A stretch of DNA of 64,000 nucleotides, taken from Symbiodinium natans. Lineage: Eukaryota; Sar; Dinophyceae; Suessiales; Symbiodiniaceae. Shown one piece after another: positions 1 through 9,669 of the stretch; positions within the stretch are counted from its first letter, which is position 1, and each line of letters opens with the position of its first letter. Where the stretch lies: positions 219,001 through 283,000 of the forward strand of contig CAJNDS010002083.1 of NCBI GenBank assembly GCA_905221605.1. The letters are read 5' to 3'. A program made the position numbers and the translations under genes. The notes beneath the pieces were generated by a model, which was not told the origin of the DNA, did no database searches, and was given only the letters and a program-made list of their open reading frames with translations.

Positions 1-810
1 GGCTGACACGAACAGAGGCCGAGTCCTACTACTTCTCTTGACCCGAAGATCCCTGAACAAACTGACGACAGCCGACAACATCTACCCACCCAAGCCTGCA
101 CGGCTTGGCTCACGAGCTGGGCCCAACCACGTAGATAGGCCGAAGTGAGTCCAAGTCTAGGTGCCTCCAAGGTAAAAAAAAACCCGAAGCCGCCTCAAGC
201 TTACATGCTAATTCGACCCAAAGGTGCATGGTTACCACCTGAGACGAGCATGAGTCCAACAAAGGAGCTCTGGCATACCTGAGGCGGTCTTTGGCTCATT
301 TTGAAGCTCGTTGGAGCCTAGTAAGGTGTCAGCTTTTCTCACATACAAGGTCATGTTCAACCTAAGTCAGCCAAGCTGTTTGAAAAAACTTCGCCGAGCA
401 CCATGCAATGCTCCCAGGCATCTGCCCTCTCAGCTCAAAGCAGGTTTTCTGGTTGGGAGTCCAGAGCCTCGATTTGTAGCCTGCATGGAGGTTAACAGTG
501 TGGCCCATGATGACCTCTGTGCTTGGAGTTGGTGAGGTTGATTGGGTGGGCTAAGTAGAGTATGTCAAGCAGGGTATATATTTCTTGTACGCCCAAAAGG
601 ACACCAGGTATATACACTCACCAAAAATAGAAAGGAACCTTATATACACTCACCAAAAGCAGCAATATAAACCCTACTTCTTAAATGTCGTGCTAGTCGC
701 CTTTGCTGCTAGGCAGACAATAGCTGGGACGGGAGGTTGGGTGCTGGGCTTTGCCCCACATGCACCTCATGCAACACCGAGCATGACATGCCTGCGTGAT
801 GTCGGAAATG
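1..810. other. No gene seen
   Basis: I see no convincing coding region. Open frames here are short and have no recognisable composition. The only structure is an 18-base direct repeat (TATATACACTCACCAAAA) at 609-626 and 641-658. The stretch runs into a TTTAGGG tract that hosts the LTR element. Confidence 0.5.
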
Positions 811-892
811 GGTTTCGGGTTTAAGGTTTAGGGTTTAGGGTTTAGGGTTTAGGGTTTTAGGGTTTTAGGGTTGTAGGGTTTAGGGTTTAGGG
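811..892 (+). repeat. Interstitial TTTAGGG tract (left flank of LTR element)
   Basis: About ten degenerate copies of TTTAGGG, the telomere-type heptamer of plants and dinoflagellates, with a few T or G insertions. The tract ends in GGG exactly where the left LTR begins and resumes with GGG at 9670, so the element split an existing tract. Confidence 0.9.
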
Positions 893-1179
893 TACGGGGG
901 GACAACCAAGGAAGGAAATCAACTCCCCTAATCGCCCTGAACTTATATTTCCCAGATCGAACCAAGAAACAACCAAGAACACGGATAAGAGCAACCCAGG
1001 GGGGAAGGAAAGGGGGAAGGAACCCACACCCTTACCAAACCCTAAGAACCCAGGCATTTCTTTTTGAACTTGTGGCTTTCTGTTCAAGCCCATCTTGAGC
1101 CAAATACGATTACCGGGTTCATTAACCCTTCCAACTTCCAACACTAACTCCTTTCAACAATACCAATTGCAGCTCCGCA
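893..1179 (-). repeat. 3' LTR of the retroelement
   Basis: 287 bp, on the minus strand from TGCGGAGC to CCCCCGTA. It pairs with 9383-9669, with scattered substitutions concentrated in the half next to 1179. Internally it meets a purine tract; externally it meets TTTAGGG repeat. The TG...TA ends differ from the usual TG...CA, so the outermost base may belong to the target site. Confidence 0.85.
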
Positions 1180-1190
1180 CTCCCCCTGTC
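1180..1190 (-). other. Polypurine tract (plus-strand DNA primer)
   Basis: On the minus strand this reads GACAGGGGGAG and ends exactly at the TG of the 3' LTR, where a retroelement polypurine tract is expected. It is one of three independent signals (LTRs, primer-binding site, polypurine tract) that agree on the element's orientation. Confidence 0.7.
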
Positions 1191-1549
1191 CTAGGATTTC
1201 CTAGGACACATTGGAGATGCAGATCTTTTGGCCAAAAACTGCCTTTAAGGTAGCAGCCAGCTGCTTGAAATGCATGTTGTGGTTTAACGTCTTCCAGGAC
1301 GGAATTATAGCGCATTGGCTAACCTACTACCCATAGAGAATCTCTTTTCACCATGATCCTCTCATCACTGAAGACTCCTTGGCCTTCTTCACCACAAACC
1401 GTGGTCTTCGCTACGCGAAAAGCTACTGACTTCTACTATCAGGGATTTCCATACCCTTAATAGTAACCACCACATTGTCAGCACATTGGCTGTTCCAGCG
1501 CACCTGTCTCCAGAAAGAGAAAAACTATCCCTTCATCCATACCATCCAA

Positions 1550-4500
1550 TCACTTCTTTTTCCGATTGTTGGCAATCTTGAGGTGAAGTTGCAGCAGAAT
1601 ATACTCCAGGTCCGAAACTGTAAGAACAGGATCCTGTACGCCCCTTTGAATTGAGGATACCAATCCTTCTCTCTTTGCGTCCTCAATCGCCTGGCAAGAT
1701 TGACCCAGCTCTTCATTCGCAGTGGCAGACCCTGGTGCATCCGCATCAGATGGACGATCCTTTTCCTCAGGATCTTGCACCATTACCACCTCTTCTTTTT
1801 TGGGACTCTGACTTTTCTCCCTCTTCTTTGTCTTTCCACCGACATTTGACTTTGTGCGCGTCTTCGAGGATTTTTCCACTGCAGAAGCCACCACATTGGA
1901 TGTTGATCCACCCTTCTCAATGATCGTCGGCATCTTCTTCGGCTTTGGAACCATGAGAGTGTAAGGATCTTCGATAGCTGCAGCTTTCCTCTTCTTTTTT
2001 ACCTTTTTCTTCTCTTCTTCAACGGCAACCTCCGTCTCCGAAGTCTCAACCACTCCTTTTTCGGCAGGAATATCCTTGCTGGACTCCCTTTCTAGGGACC
2101 TCTTTTTACCTCTTTTGGAATCCTTTTCCTCTCCCAAATTGGCTCGCTCATACCATATCCTCAGGTCATTGACCCATTCTTCCACCTCCGCGAGCGAAAC
2201 CTCATACGACTTCACTACTTCGAGAAGTTCCAGCACGGTCAACATTTCAGTGGTCCACGAAACCCATTCTTGATCCATTTGGTCAGCATCTCCAGTGAAC
2301 TTCAGGAGTTTGAACAATGGGTCCGCCTCTGCTCGAGCCAAATCTGGCTTGCCACCGGACAGAAATGAAATCGCCTCCATCAACAGTTCCGTCATCTTGG
2401 TCTCTTCGTCATAAACCATAAAATCCTCCTCATCATCATCGAACTGTTCAGGAGAGATCTCCTTTTCTCCACCATTTGCACCAGACTTTCTCCTTGGACC
2501 ATCCCTTGGGGGCGTCCTTGGAGACCTTGGCCTCTGTTCTTCCAGCGGAACACCATGCTCGAAGACACACCTGTCACCAAACCGACACTTCCCAGACCGA
2601 GCAAACTGGACGCACCTCACACCAGTTGCATCATGCGAGAACCCACAATCCTTTCCAGCGAAACATTCTCTCCCTGCCACATAGTATTTACACCAATACG
2701 AATGTAGCACCACATCATCTTCGGAATGGATGAATTTGCAGTCGTCACCAAATTTGCAGCGATCTTTTCCCTTGCCGAACCAATAGCAGAAACCCTTCTT
2801 CCTCTTCTCCAAGCGCTCTGCCTCATACCGGTCCATAGGGCGATTGTGCTCTACATGAACATTGCCATGTACCTGGGGACTGCTCCCTTCACCCGACGTG
2901 CTATCAGTATTTGGTGCTTGGAGTACAGCTGGAAAACCTGGCCTTGGTCCTACCACCTTCATGATCGGTTTTCCGCCAACTCCTGAGCCATGCTGAGACG
3001 ATCCAAAAACATTGAACATCTTCGTGAAGGCCTTTCTAGTGCCAATCTTCTGCACCCTTTTGATTGGACGTTTCATTGCTCCAACCTTGCATCCAGATGC
3101 GTTCAAACGACACAACCTCCTATAACCAACTCTATGTCCCTTCTTCCAAAGAGCCATAAGAATTTTAGAGGCAGTAACATTCTCCACCTCTACCTTTTCC
3201 AATGGTCCCTCACTTCCCGGAACAAACCCATCCATATCTGAAGACCTTTTCATCTTTTTTGACACCACTTCGTCGAGGTAGTCTTCCGAGATCCAGGGTA
3301 AGTTCCCCTTAGAGGAAGGATTGTCATCATTGTTTGGTCCTTCACCAGGATACCCTTTTGTGCTGTCAAAGATCTTACCAGTAGTGCGGTCCTGCATAGA
3401 GAAATTCGAAGCCACGCGGGAGTACACTGACCACAAGAAAATCCTTGTGTCCGCCAGTCTTGATGACCCACTGGATGTCTCCTCTTCCGGAGAAACTTCT
3501 GGCGCTTTGCCATCCCCTCCAGTGTCACCACTTGTCTCACCTCCAGCATCTTCAATGGGAATAAGGGATTCATTGTTCCCTTGATCAAGCACCGCATCCT
3601 CTGGTCCAAGAACTTCCAGCACCGCTGTCGAAGGATCCACCTCTTCATCAGCATCGTCGTCCATCCTTCTCCAGAGAGCCTCCAATTGGTCCGCACAAGT
3701 CGCCGCTTGAAGGAACTCCATCAACCGAGCCCTCCCGCGCTGCCAGAGAAATTCCGAAACCATCACCGACCCTTGGGCTCCAAGATTCAGGAATGGGTGA
3801 ACCATTTTGGCTACCCTCGCCATAAGTTCAATGTGAACTTCCATGCCTGGACTGCGGCTCCAATCATAGGCAATTGCCTCCATAGCAGTTCCAAACTTGT
3901 CAGTATTCTTGAATTCCCCTTCCAAACCAGGAGACAACAAGGCACCCATCACCGAAAGAGGATAATTCCCCACCGCCGGCAAGCACGGGTTGTCATGGAA
4001 CGAATGATGCAGGTCACTATAATGTCCTTGATCTCTCCTTTGAAAAAGGAGTGCTCCAGTCCCTAGCTGGGCATTCATTTCATCCACTTGAACCATTTCA
4101 GCACATATCCTCTGTGCCATGTACGCCATTGCTGGCCAGACGGAACGATCGGTAAGACCGCGACGCATAACCCAATCAGTTGTTGGCGACTGAATCAGCG
4201 TCCTTGGATCATACACCAGAACTACCATCGCACCGTCACCCATTGACTGATCAGCATCGTCCTCCAGTGCCAGGTTCTCATCCTGTTCGCTTGCACCCTC
4301 GGATGACATGCTAATAACCAAATTTCGATCCATCTTATTGGACCCTTTTTGGCAGTCTCTTTGCCCCACCGGCAACTTGCCAACTGCAACCTTCCAATAA
4401 ATCCGAGTCAGAAGGCCTTTAACCAGCAATTGCTGAAGGTCATTCCTCACCGGACCACCCTCCAATATCTTCGCATCATCACCACGGAGTTCATTGCTCC

Positions 4501-7500
4501 CACCTTCTCCTTCTTTTTGGTCAGTCTCCTCGCCAGAAATCTGTACTGCTCCTTCCGGCGCCGTCTCCTGTCCAGCCACTTCTTGCCCAGGAAGAACTTG
4601 AGCGCTTTCAGAGACATTCACCTGTCCAGCAACACCTTGCCCAGGTAAAACCTCATCCGTGGAGCCCACCGCCAGCGAACCAACCATAACTGAACCATCC
4701 CTTGCTCTTTTTTGAGACCGTTCAGCTCGACGAGAAGGTTGTGGTAGCGAAAAAACTTGTGAAGTCACTTCTTGGCGGGTCTCCCCCCGCGACGCTTTGT
4801 CGCGCCCTTCGCCAAGGTGAACCGATTTTTTCGGCCCGTCATTGGAGCCTGAAGAACCACTTTGCGGAACATTGCCACGATTCGCAGTTCTCTGTGAATC
4901 CCTTTCTTGCAAAAAGATTTCCTTCAGGCGTTGTACGGCATTGGTCTCCTCTTCGCTTGAATCGCTTGAGGAAGCGGCATACGAGACCAAAGCCTCCGCC
5001 TGTTCATCATCATCCACCACATCTGCCCACGCTCTGCTGAACCGATACGACAACCCACCACGAGGCTTCAGTTCCAGTGGCTTCGGCTTTTCCACCACTT
5101 CCGCCGGTTGCACTCGTCGTTGTGACCGAGAGCGTGGCACCTGTCGCACCTGTTTTTTGTCCAGCAAGGGCCTTCCCCTTCTCACAGGGTTTGATCTTGA
5201 CCGATATTTTTTTGTTGGTGGATTCACCGGCGGCATTCCAACTCCCACCAACCGCAGCTTCTGTACGCACAACGGAGACCTCTGCGCAAGCGTCCAACCA
5301 TCACGGTACCTGACCTTATCAAAAAGCTCCCGATAAGTTTTTGCACCGGAGTCTTCAGCTTCACGCACCTGAGTGAGGGTTCGCACCGTCGCTCTTCCAG
5401 TTCCTTTGTTCCCAGAAGATTGTTGTACCCGTACAGATGCATCAGAAGGAACTGCCTTTTCCGGTCCTCCCGGGCGATATCGGACATCACCAACCAATTG
5501 CAGAATTTTGCATGCGGTCACTTTGTTGATCCCTTTGTCAACCAAATCTTCCACAAAGATGAACTCTTGCAAGTCCGACACATTGGTCACACCAAGCGTA
5601 ATCATCACCTCACTTACATGAGGGGTATACACCCACAGGTGTGCGTTGCGAGCCATCCAATTTTCAATTGGCTCCTCCGGATTTTGAAGCTGAGTACCAG
5701 TGGATGCAGCCACCGAATTCTTTTGTTCATCAGCTTCTGCTTCATCCAGAATACCTTTTTCACCATCTTTTTGTGACACATTGGTCATTTGCAGCGCTTT
5801 TGGTGCCGAGGATGAGGAAGATTCAGCTCCCCCACTCGCAGGTGGCTGAAAAGTGCTTCTATCCGTAATCTCCCATCCTCTCTCTTTTTCAAACCGGACC
5901 GGATTGGCCACCTGCACCAAGTGTTTCAGGAGCGTCAGCCGCTCCTCTGACATCTCGTCATGGGAGTACTTGCAGAAATTTGACCCTTTCCAGCAACGTC
6001 CTCTGAGGTAATAATCGAAACAGCAATGGTGGAACCCTGCGTCCCTTAGTGACTTCCTGGAAGCATTGTCCCAAGCTTTGCCGGGCTCCCAAGTCCCTTC
6101 CAATGCTATGTCATCGTTGTGAAGATACCTGCATGTAGTCCCATATTTACAACCACCTTGATTGTAATACAGACACAGACGACCTTTTGGCTCACCCGAC
6201 GTAGGTTCACCCTTTGATGCACCTTTGCCAAAATTGTACTTGGCCCGGAAGGCTAAATCCTCCCGCTCCTGCTGTGCCTCATCCACTGTACCTTCCTCTG
6301 TGGGAGGGTCACCGATGTTCCCATCCTCATCATCAGCTTCTTGGCTATTCTTTGGATCAGTTGACCCTCCTCCTGGCCAACCTTCACCATAACGACGATG
6401 CTCATAGGAACACTCATCACCATTGCGACACCTTCCCCGATTGAAGAACTTGCACAGCTTGCTGTAACCAGGTGACAACACAGTCTTTGGAGTCATGTGA
6501 GCCTTTTTGTACTGGTCAGGGTCCATGTAGGCTTCCATTGGCTTGTTCTCCCTTTTGCTCATGGATTGCACTGCACCATCAAGCTCCTGCAAAAATAGCT
6601 TGGTGTCCAACCAAAGCGCGTTCCAAAACTCATCTTCCCCTTGATTCAGCACCGTTGCCACCGCTTCACCCACAACTGGTCGAGAAAATCTCCTTTTTCT
6701 GCATGCCAGTTCGAAAAGCGCGTTGTGGTACTGTTTTCGGGAAAAAGTGGTTAACTTCCCCAAGCCTGTGCTTTCTGTACCATCAGGCTTCCAACCATCA
6801 TTTTGCAAGATGCCATACGCGCGCCGAGCTTCCGCATTGAGGAATGCCTGATCTGCAACACACTCCTGTAAATCTTCCATCGGGCGACCCAACAGCATCC
6901 CAGTAATTTTGCCAACATAGGCTTCCTCTTCGTTTCCATTCTCCAGAAGAGCTTTGTAGATCTTTTCTCCATAAAGTTGCCTTTCTTCTCGTTCTTCAGA
7001 GGATAACTCCTGTACCACAAGCTCTTCATCGGATTGCTCTTCCTCCTGTTTCCAGTCCCATTGACCGTTGGAATCTTGGTACCATTGACCAGCATACCAT
7101 GAATTCGTCCACCACGTACTCCAGCCGCTGGGTTTCCATTTCCGCAGCGTTGAGGAAGAGTCCTCCACGTCCTCTTCCAAAACCAGAAAGGTGTCCAAGA
7201 TTATGGTACCATCATCTTCCACTAGTTTCACTGTTCCATTGACAGTATCACCAAATCTGAACTGACACGTATTGTTCCCATCTGCAGGAATCAATACATT
7301 CAAATCACCAAGGTCCAAAAAGGCTCCATACCCATTGATGCAGCGCACTAGACCCATGATCTCATCTCCCTCTTGATAGCAATGTGTCCCAGGTGATTCC
7401 AAGGCTCCCGCTCGGGGCACTTTCTTTGCATGCTCTTCAGAAACCACCTCTGTATCATCGGCTCCTGGCGCATCCTTTGTTTTCACCTTTGGGTCACACT

Positions 7501-8788
7501 GCTCGTCCTGCTCCACGAGTCCCACAAGCTCATCTTTTTTGTGCTCCTGGACTTCAGGACCTCCCTTTTTCTCCGCCAAAGGCTTTGCCTCATCTGCTGT
7601 AATTCGCTCGGTGTCGACTTCCGGCGAACTTCCAGACGGCAACACTTCTCCCTTCATGGGAGTGGACCCATCATTGGAGTCCTTTGTCACACCTTCTGCA
7701 GCAGGCAAATCTTCCTCCACTGCAGGGCAATTGAGTCGATCATCCACGGCAGGCACGCTTTCTTCCACCGCAGGCTCCTTTGGTTCCATGGCTTCCAAAG
7801 GAGAATTTCCACCATCGTTGACCACAGCTGCCTCATTGGCTCCGGTGTAGCCCTTGTCATTTCGTTCCTCGCGGCTAACTTCAGGTTGCACCAGTGCGTC
7901 CACCTGTGAACCTCCATCATCAGCTGCTGCGGAGACCTGCGCCCCATTGTTGCAGTCGCCCGTGGAACGTAACACCATATGCACCTCAACCCGTGCTTCC
8001 TTCGCACTCCAGGTAATATCTGGCGCATCGACCCGCGCATCATTGGCGCTCCAGGCCTCATTTTTCAGATCTTCCGTGTCAAACGAAGAGACCTCCTCAG
8101 TCGCAACACACGACCTTTTCCCTCCGTCTTCCAAATCTCCAGGACCACATTCCTGAACGACAGGTACCACATCCACCACTCGCTCTTCTGCAGCCGACAC
8201 ATTTCCGATCTCCACATTGGGAATCTTTTCTTCTGGACCTACCGATTCCACCGCTGCCACACCCTCAGAAAGTGCTCCCACTCCTTCCCGATCCAGATGT
8301 TGAGCTCCAGCGATGTCTGCTCGGTTTCCAGGAATCTCCTCCTCATCAGGAGAACCCGAGGTCGGGGCGTCACCACCAGCCCTAGGACCGCTATCCCTGA
8401 TAGTAGAGGAAAAATCTTTTTCACCTAAACTATTTACACTACCCTGGAATGCCCTCGTAGACTCAGTCTTCGGAGTAGAGGATGAAGAATCCAGTGCCGC
8501 CTCCATTTCCAGCTCATTGCCCGAAGGAGACCCAACCACCTCGTCACTCTTCATCTTTTCACCTACCACCGGCAATGTCCACTTGCTTTCCTGCGTATCC
8601 AGGCAGTAATAATATTGTCTCCCATCTTCATGGAGGTGCCATTCCCACGTTGTCCCATCGCACGCTTTGATCAGATGCTCATCTTTCCGAAAACCATCCC
8701 TTTCAGAGACCTTACGCATCTCGTCCTCCTCTTCGGACAACTGTTGCAACCTCTCAGCCTCCATCTGTAGGATCTCCTCCTCCCCCAT
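1550..8788 (-). CDS. Giant RNA-binding-type protein of the LTR element (WW, S1-like, SAM-like, six CCCH fingers)
   Basis: 2412 codons without a stop. From the first ATG: a WW domain (W48, W70, P73); a long acidic Ser/Glu-rich stretch; an S1-like barrel around 473-533 (GLVRCINGYGAFLDLG); a Trp-rich patch near 560-580; three CCCH fingers near 786, 879 and 932 (C-x7/8-C-x5/6-C-x3-H); a SAM-like helical segment near 1033-1096; an internal duplication near 1376-1399 (VLPGQ-VAGQ twice); a folded-looking region near 1600-1750; three more CCCH fingers near 2003-2078; and a Lys-rich, NLS-like C terminus. The frame stays open for 80 codons upstream of the ATG, to a TGA at 9029-9031, and overlaps the 225-codon frame, so it may be reached by frameshifting. 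I infer a Gag-like or RNA-packaging role from position and domains. I recognise no close family. Confidence 0.85.
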   Translation of the reverse strand: MGEEEILQMEAERLQQLSEEEDEMRKVSERDGFRKDEHLIKACDGTTWEWHLHEDGRQYYYCLDTQESKWTLPVVGEKMKSDEVVGSPSGNELEMEAALDSSSSTPKTESTRAFQGSVNSLGEKDFSSTIRDSGPRAGGDAPTSGSPDEEEIPGNRADIAGAQHLDREGVGALSEGVAAVESVGPEEKIPNVEIGNVSAAEERVVDVVPVVQECGPGDLEDGGKRSCVATEEVSSFDTEDLKNEAWSANDARVDAPDITWSAKEARVEVHMVLRSTGDCNNGAQVSAAADDGGSQVDALVQPEVSREERNDKGYTGANEAAVVNDGGNSPLEAMEPKEPAVEESVPAVDDRLNCPAVEEDLPAAEGVTKDSNDGSTPMKGEVLPSGSSPEVDTERITADEAKPLAEKKGGPEVQEHKKDELVGLVEQDEQCDPKVKTKDAPGADDTEVVSEEHAKKVPRAGALESPGTHCYQEGDEIMGLVRCINGYGAFLDLGDLNVLIPADGNNTCQFRFGDTVNGTVKLVEDDGTIILDTFLVLEEDVEDSSSTLRKWKPSGWSTWWTNSWYAGQWYQDSNGQWDWKQEEEQSDEELVVQELSSEEREERQLYGEKIYKALLENGNEEEAYVGKITGMLLGRPMEDLQECVADQAFLNAEARRAYGILQNDGWKPDGTESTGLGKLTTFSRKQYHNALFELACRKRRFSRPVVGEAVATVLNQGEDEFWNALWLDTKLFLQELDGAVQSMSKRENKPMEAYMDPDQYKKAHMTPKTVLSPGYSKLCKFFNRGRCRNGDECSYEHRRYGEGWPGGGSTDPKNSQEADDEDGNIGDPPTEEGTVDEAQQEREDLAFRAKYNFGKGASKGEPTSGEPKGRLCLYYNQGGCKYGTTCRYLHNDDIALEGTWEPGKAWDNASRKSLRDAGFHHCCFDYYLRGRCWKGSNFCKYSHDEMSEERLTLLKHLVQVANPVRFEKERGWEITDRSTFQPPASGGAESSSSSAPKALQMTNVSQKDGEKGILDEAEADEQKNSVAASTGTQLQNPEEPIENWMARNAHLWVYTPHVSEVMITLGVTNVSDLQEFIFVEDLVDKGINKVTACKILQLVGDVRYRPGGPEKAVPSDASVRVQQSSGNKGTGRATVRTLTQVREAEDSGAKTYRELFDKVRYRDGWTLAQRSPLCVQKLRLVGVGMPPVNPPTKKYRSRSNPVRRGRPLLDKKQVRQVPRSRSQRRVQPAEVVEKPKPLELKPRGGLSYRFSRAWADVVDDDEQAEALVSYAASSSDSSEEETNAVQRLKEIFLQERDSQRTANRGNVPQSGSSGSNDGPKKSVHLGEGRDKASRGETRQEVTSQVFSLPQPSRRAERSQKRARDGSVMVGSLAVGSTDEVLPGQGVAGQVNVSESAQVLPGQEVAGQETAPEGAVQISGEETDQKEGEGGSNELRGDDAKILEGGPVRNDLQQLLVKGLLTRIYWKVAVGKLPVGQRDCQKGSNKMDRNLVISMSSEGASEQDENLALEDDADQSMGDGAMVVLVYDPRTLIQSPTTDWVMRRGLTDRSVWPAMAYMAQRICAEMVQVDEMNAQLGTGALLFQRRDQGHYSDLHHSFHDNPCLPAVGNYPLSVMGALLSPGLEGEFKNTDKFGTAMEAIAYDWSRSPGMEVHIELMARVAKMVHPFLNLGAQGSVMVSEFLWQRGRARLMEFLQAATCADQLEALWRRMDDDADEEVDPSTAVLEVLGPEDAVLDQGNNESLIPIEDAGGETSGDTGGDGKAPEVSPEEETSSGSSRLADTRIFLWSVYSRVASNFSMQDRTTGKIFDSTKGYPGEGPNNDDNPSSKGNLPWISEDYLDEVVSKKMKRSSDMDGFVPGSEGPLEKVEVENVTASKILMALWKKGHRVGYRRLCRLNASGCKVGAMKRPIKRVQKIGTRKAFTKMFNVFGSSQHGSGVGGKPIMKVVGPRPGFPAVLQAPNTDSTSGEGSSPQVHGNVHVEHNRPMDRYEAERLEKRKKGFCYWFGKGKDRCKFGDDCKFIHSEDDVVLHSYWCKYYVAGRECFAGKDCGFSHDATGVRCVQFARSGKCRFGDRCVFEHGVPLEEQRPRSPRTPPRDGPRRKSGANGGEKEISPEQFDDDEEDFMVYDEETKMTELLMEAISFLSGGKPDLARAEADPLFKLLKFTGDADQMDQEWVSWTTEMLTVLELLEVVKSYEVSLAEVEEWVNDLRIWYERANLGEEKDSKRGKKRSLERESSKDIPAEKGVVETSETEVAVEEEKKKVKKKRKAAAIEDPYTLMVPKPKKMPTIIEKGGSTSNVVASAVEKSSKTRTKSNVGGKTKKREKSQSPKKEEVVMVQDPEEKDRPSDADAPGSATANEELGQSCQAIEDAKREGLVSSIQRGVQDPVLTVSDLEYILLQLHLKIANNRKKK

Positions 8789-9348
8789 GGCGTATTCAGC
8801 AGCAGGTGCAGCTTCAAAGCTGTCCGCACCCTTCTGTTCGTGACCGCTTCCACCACCTTGGGAACTCGAAGATGGATCCCTTTTGGTCTTTTCAGAGGCC
8901 TCCTGGCCGCTTGCAGCACTTCTCCAATCAGATCGGTCTGAGACTCTTGGTCTACCATTCGACCCGAAGTCGAAGACGACGGCTGATACCCGTGTTTGTG
9001 CAACACTCGTAAAACAGTCACCTCCATTTCACGATCTATACCACCAGTCGCGTCCCAGTTCCTTTTCTCACCAGGCTTTGGCGATACAGAGACAGCACGT
9101 CCTTCAGCTTCAGTATTGCTAACCATATCCACATTGGGGTTCATACCCACATTGGGGCTTTCTGCAACCAAGGCTTCTTCCAGATGTTCTTCAGCGCCGG
9201 GAATCACCTCTTCCAACACCGATCTTTCACCCAGAGACTCAGCTGCACCATTTCCAGCTCCACCATTTTGTCCACCATCCGAGGCAGGTTGGAGCCATCG
9301 CTTCGGAGAAGGCATTGCTTCTTGATCCCAAAAACCTTGAAAGAACAT
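8671..9348 (-). CDS. First frame of the LTR element, overlapping the giant frame
   Basis: 225 codons starting 34 bp inside the 5' LTR with MFFQGFWDQEAMPSP. The first 130 or so residues look like real protein: Glu/Ser-rich, with a segment HKHGYQPSSSTSGRMVDQE. After about 8930 the composition turns Arg-rich (RRRSYRWRLRG), typical of an out-of-frame reading, while the giant frame looks coding in the same bases (for example SGQEASEKTKRDPSSSSQGG). The natural product is therefore probably one polyprotein that changes frame somewhere in 8930-9028, by programmed frameshifting or by one indel in this copy. No known domain is visible. Confidence 0.6.
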   Translation of the reverse strand: MFFQGFWDQEAMPSPKRWLQPASDGGQNGGAGNGAAESLGERSVLEEVIPGAEEHLEEALVAESPNVGMNPNVDMVSNTEAEGRAVSVSPKPGEKRNWDATGGIDREMEVTVLRVLHKHGYQPSSSTSGRMVDQESQTDLIGEVLQAARRPLKRPKGIHLRVPKVVEAVTNRRVRTALKLHLLLNTPWGRRRSYRWRLRGCNSCPKRRTRCVRSLKGMVFGKMSI

Positions 9349-9370
9349 TTAACCGCAGGGAACCTAATTT

Positions 9371-9382
9371 GGGCTCATAACC
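9371..9382 (-). other. Primer-binding site, half-tRNA initiator Met type
   Basis: On the minus strand GGTTATGAGCCC directly follows the 5' LTR. Its complement, GGGCTCATAACC, is the anticodon stem-loop sequence of initiator tRNA-Met (CAU anticodon). Copia-type elements prime from this internal region, not from the tRNA 3' end, so the site suggests Ty1/copia affinity for the parent element. Confidence 0.7.
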
Positions 9383-9669
9383 TACGGGGGGACAACCAAG
9401 GAAGGAAATCAACTCCCCTAATCGCCCTGAACTTATATTTCCCAGATCGAACCAAGAAACAAACAAGAACACGGATAAGAGCAACCCAGGGGGGAAGGAA
9501 AGGGGGAAGGAATCCACACCCTTACCAAACCCTAAGAACCCAGGCACTACTTTTTGAACTTGTGGCTTTCTGTTCAAGCCCATCTTGAGCCAAACATAAT
9601 TTCCGGGTTTATTAACCCTTCCAACTCTCAACACTAACTCTTTTCTACAATACCAATTGCAGCTCCGCA
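9383..9669 (-). repeat. 5' LTR of the retroelement
   Basis: 287-bp partner of 893-1179, same length, about 13 mismatches by eye. It should contain the promoter of the element; an AAATATAAG stretch lies in the middle on the minus strand, but no promoter can be assigned by eye. Externally it abuts GGGTTTAGGG. Confidence 0.85.

Larger units (their letters stand above)
893..9669 (-). mobile_element. LTR retroelement with giant RNA-binding ORF and no visible pol
   Basis: An 8.8-kb unit bounded by two 287-bp direct repeats. Read on the minus strand, the 5' LTR (9669-9383) is followed directly by GGTTATGAGCCC (9382-9371), complementary to the anticodon region of initiator tRNA-Met. That site is the half-tRNA type known from Drosophila copia. 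A polypurine tract, GACAGGGGGAG (1190-1180), abuts the 3' LTR (1179-893). By eye the LTRs differ at about 13 of 287 positions and have no length difference. Inside are a 225-codon frame and an overlapping 2412-codon frame. I found no protease DTG/DSG in context, no YxDD polymerase box, no RNase H and no integrase HHCC/DDE pattern. It is probably a non-autonomous element mobilised in trans. The flanks are TTTAGGG repeat with GGG (or GGGT) on both sides. Confidence 0.8.

Noticed and set aside
1651-8609. Many plus-strand open frames of 60-160 codons across the LTR element
   Set aside because: They are antisense shadows of the 2412-codon minus-strand frame and have unnatural compositions.
893-9669. 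Reverse transcriptase, RNase H or integrase inside the element
   Set aside because: Neither the giant frame nor the upstream frame shows a YxDD box, a DTG/DSG protease or an HHCC/DDE pattern in a plausible setting; a profile search could still find remote versions.
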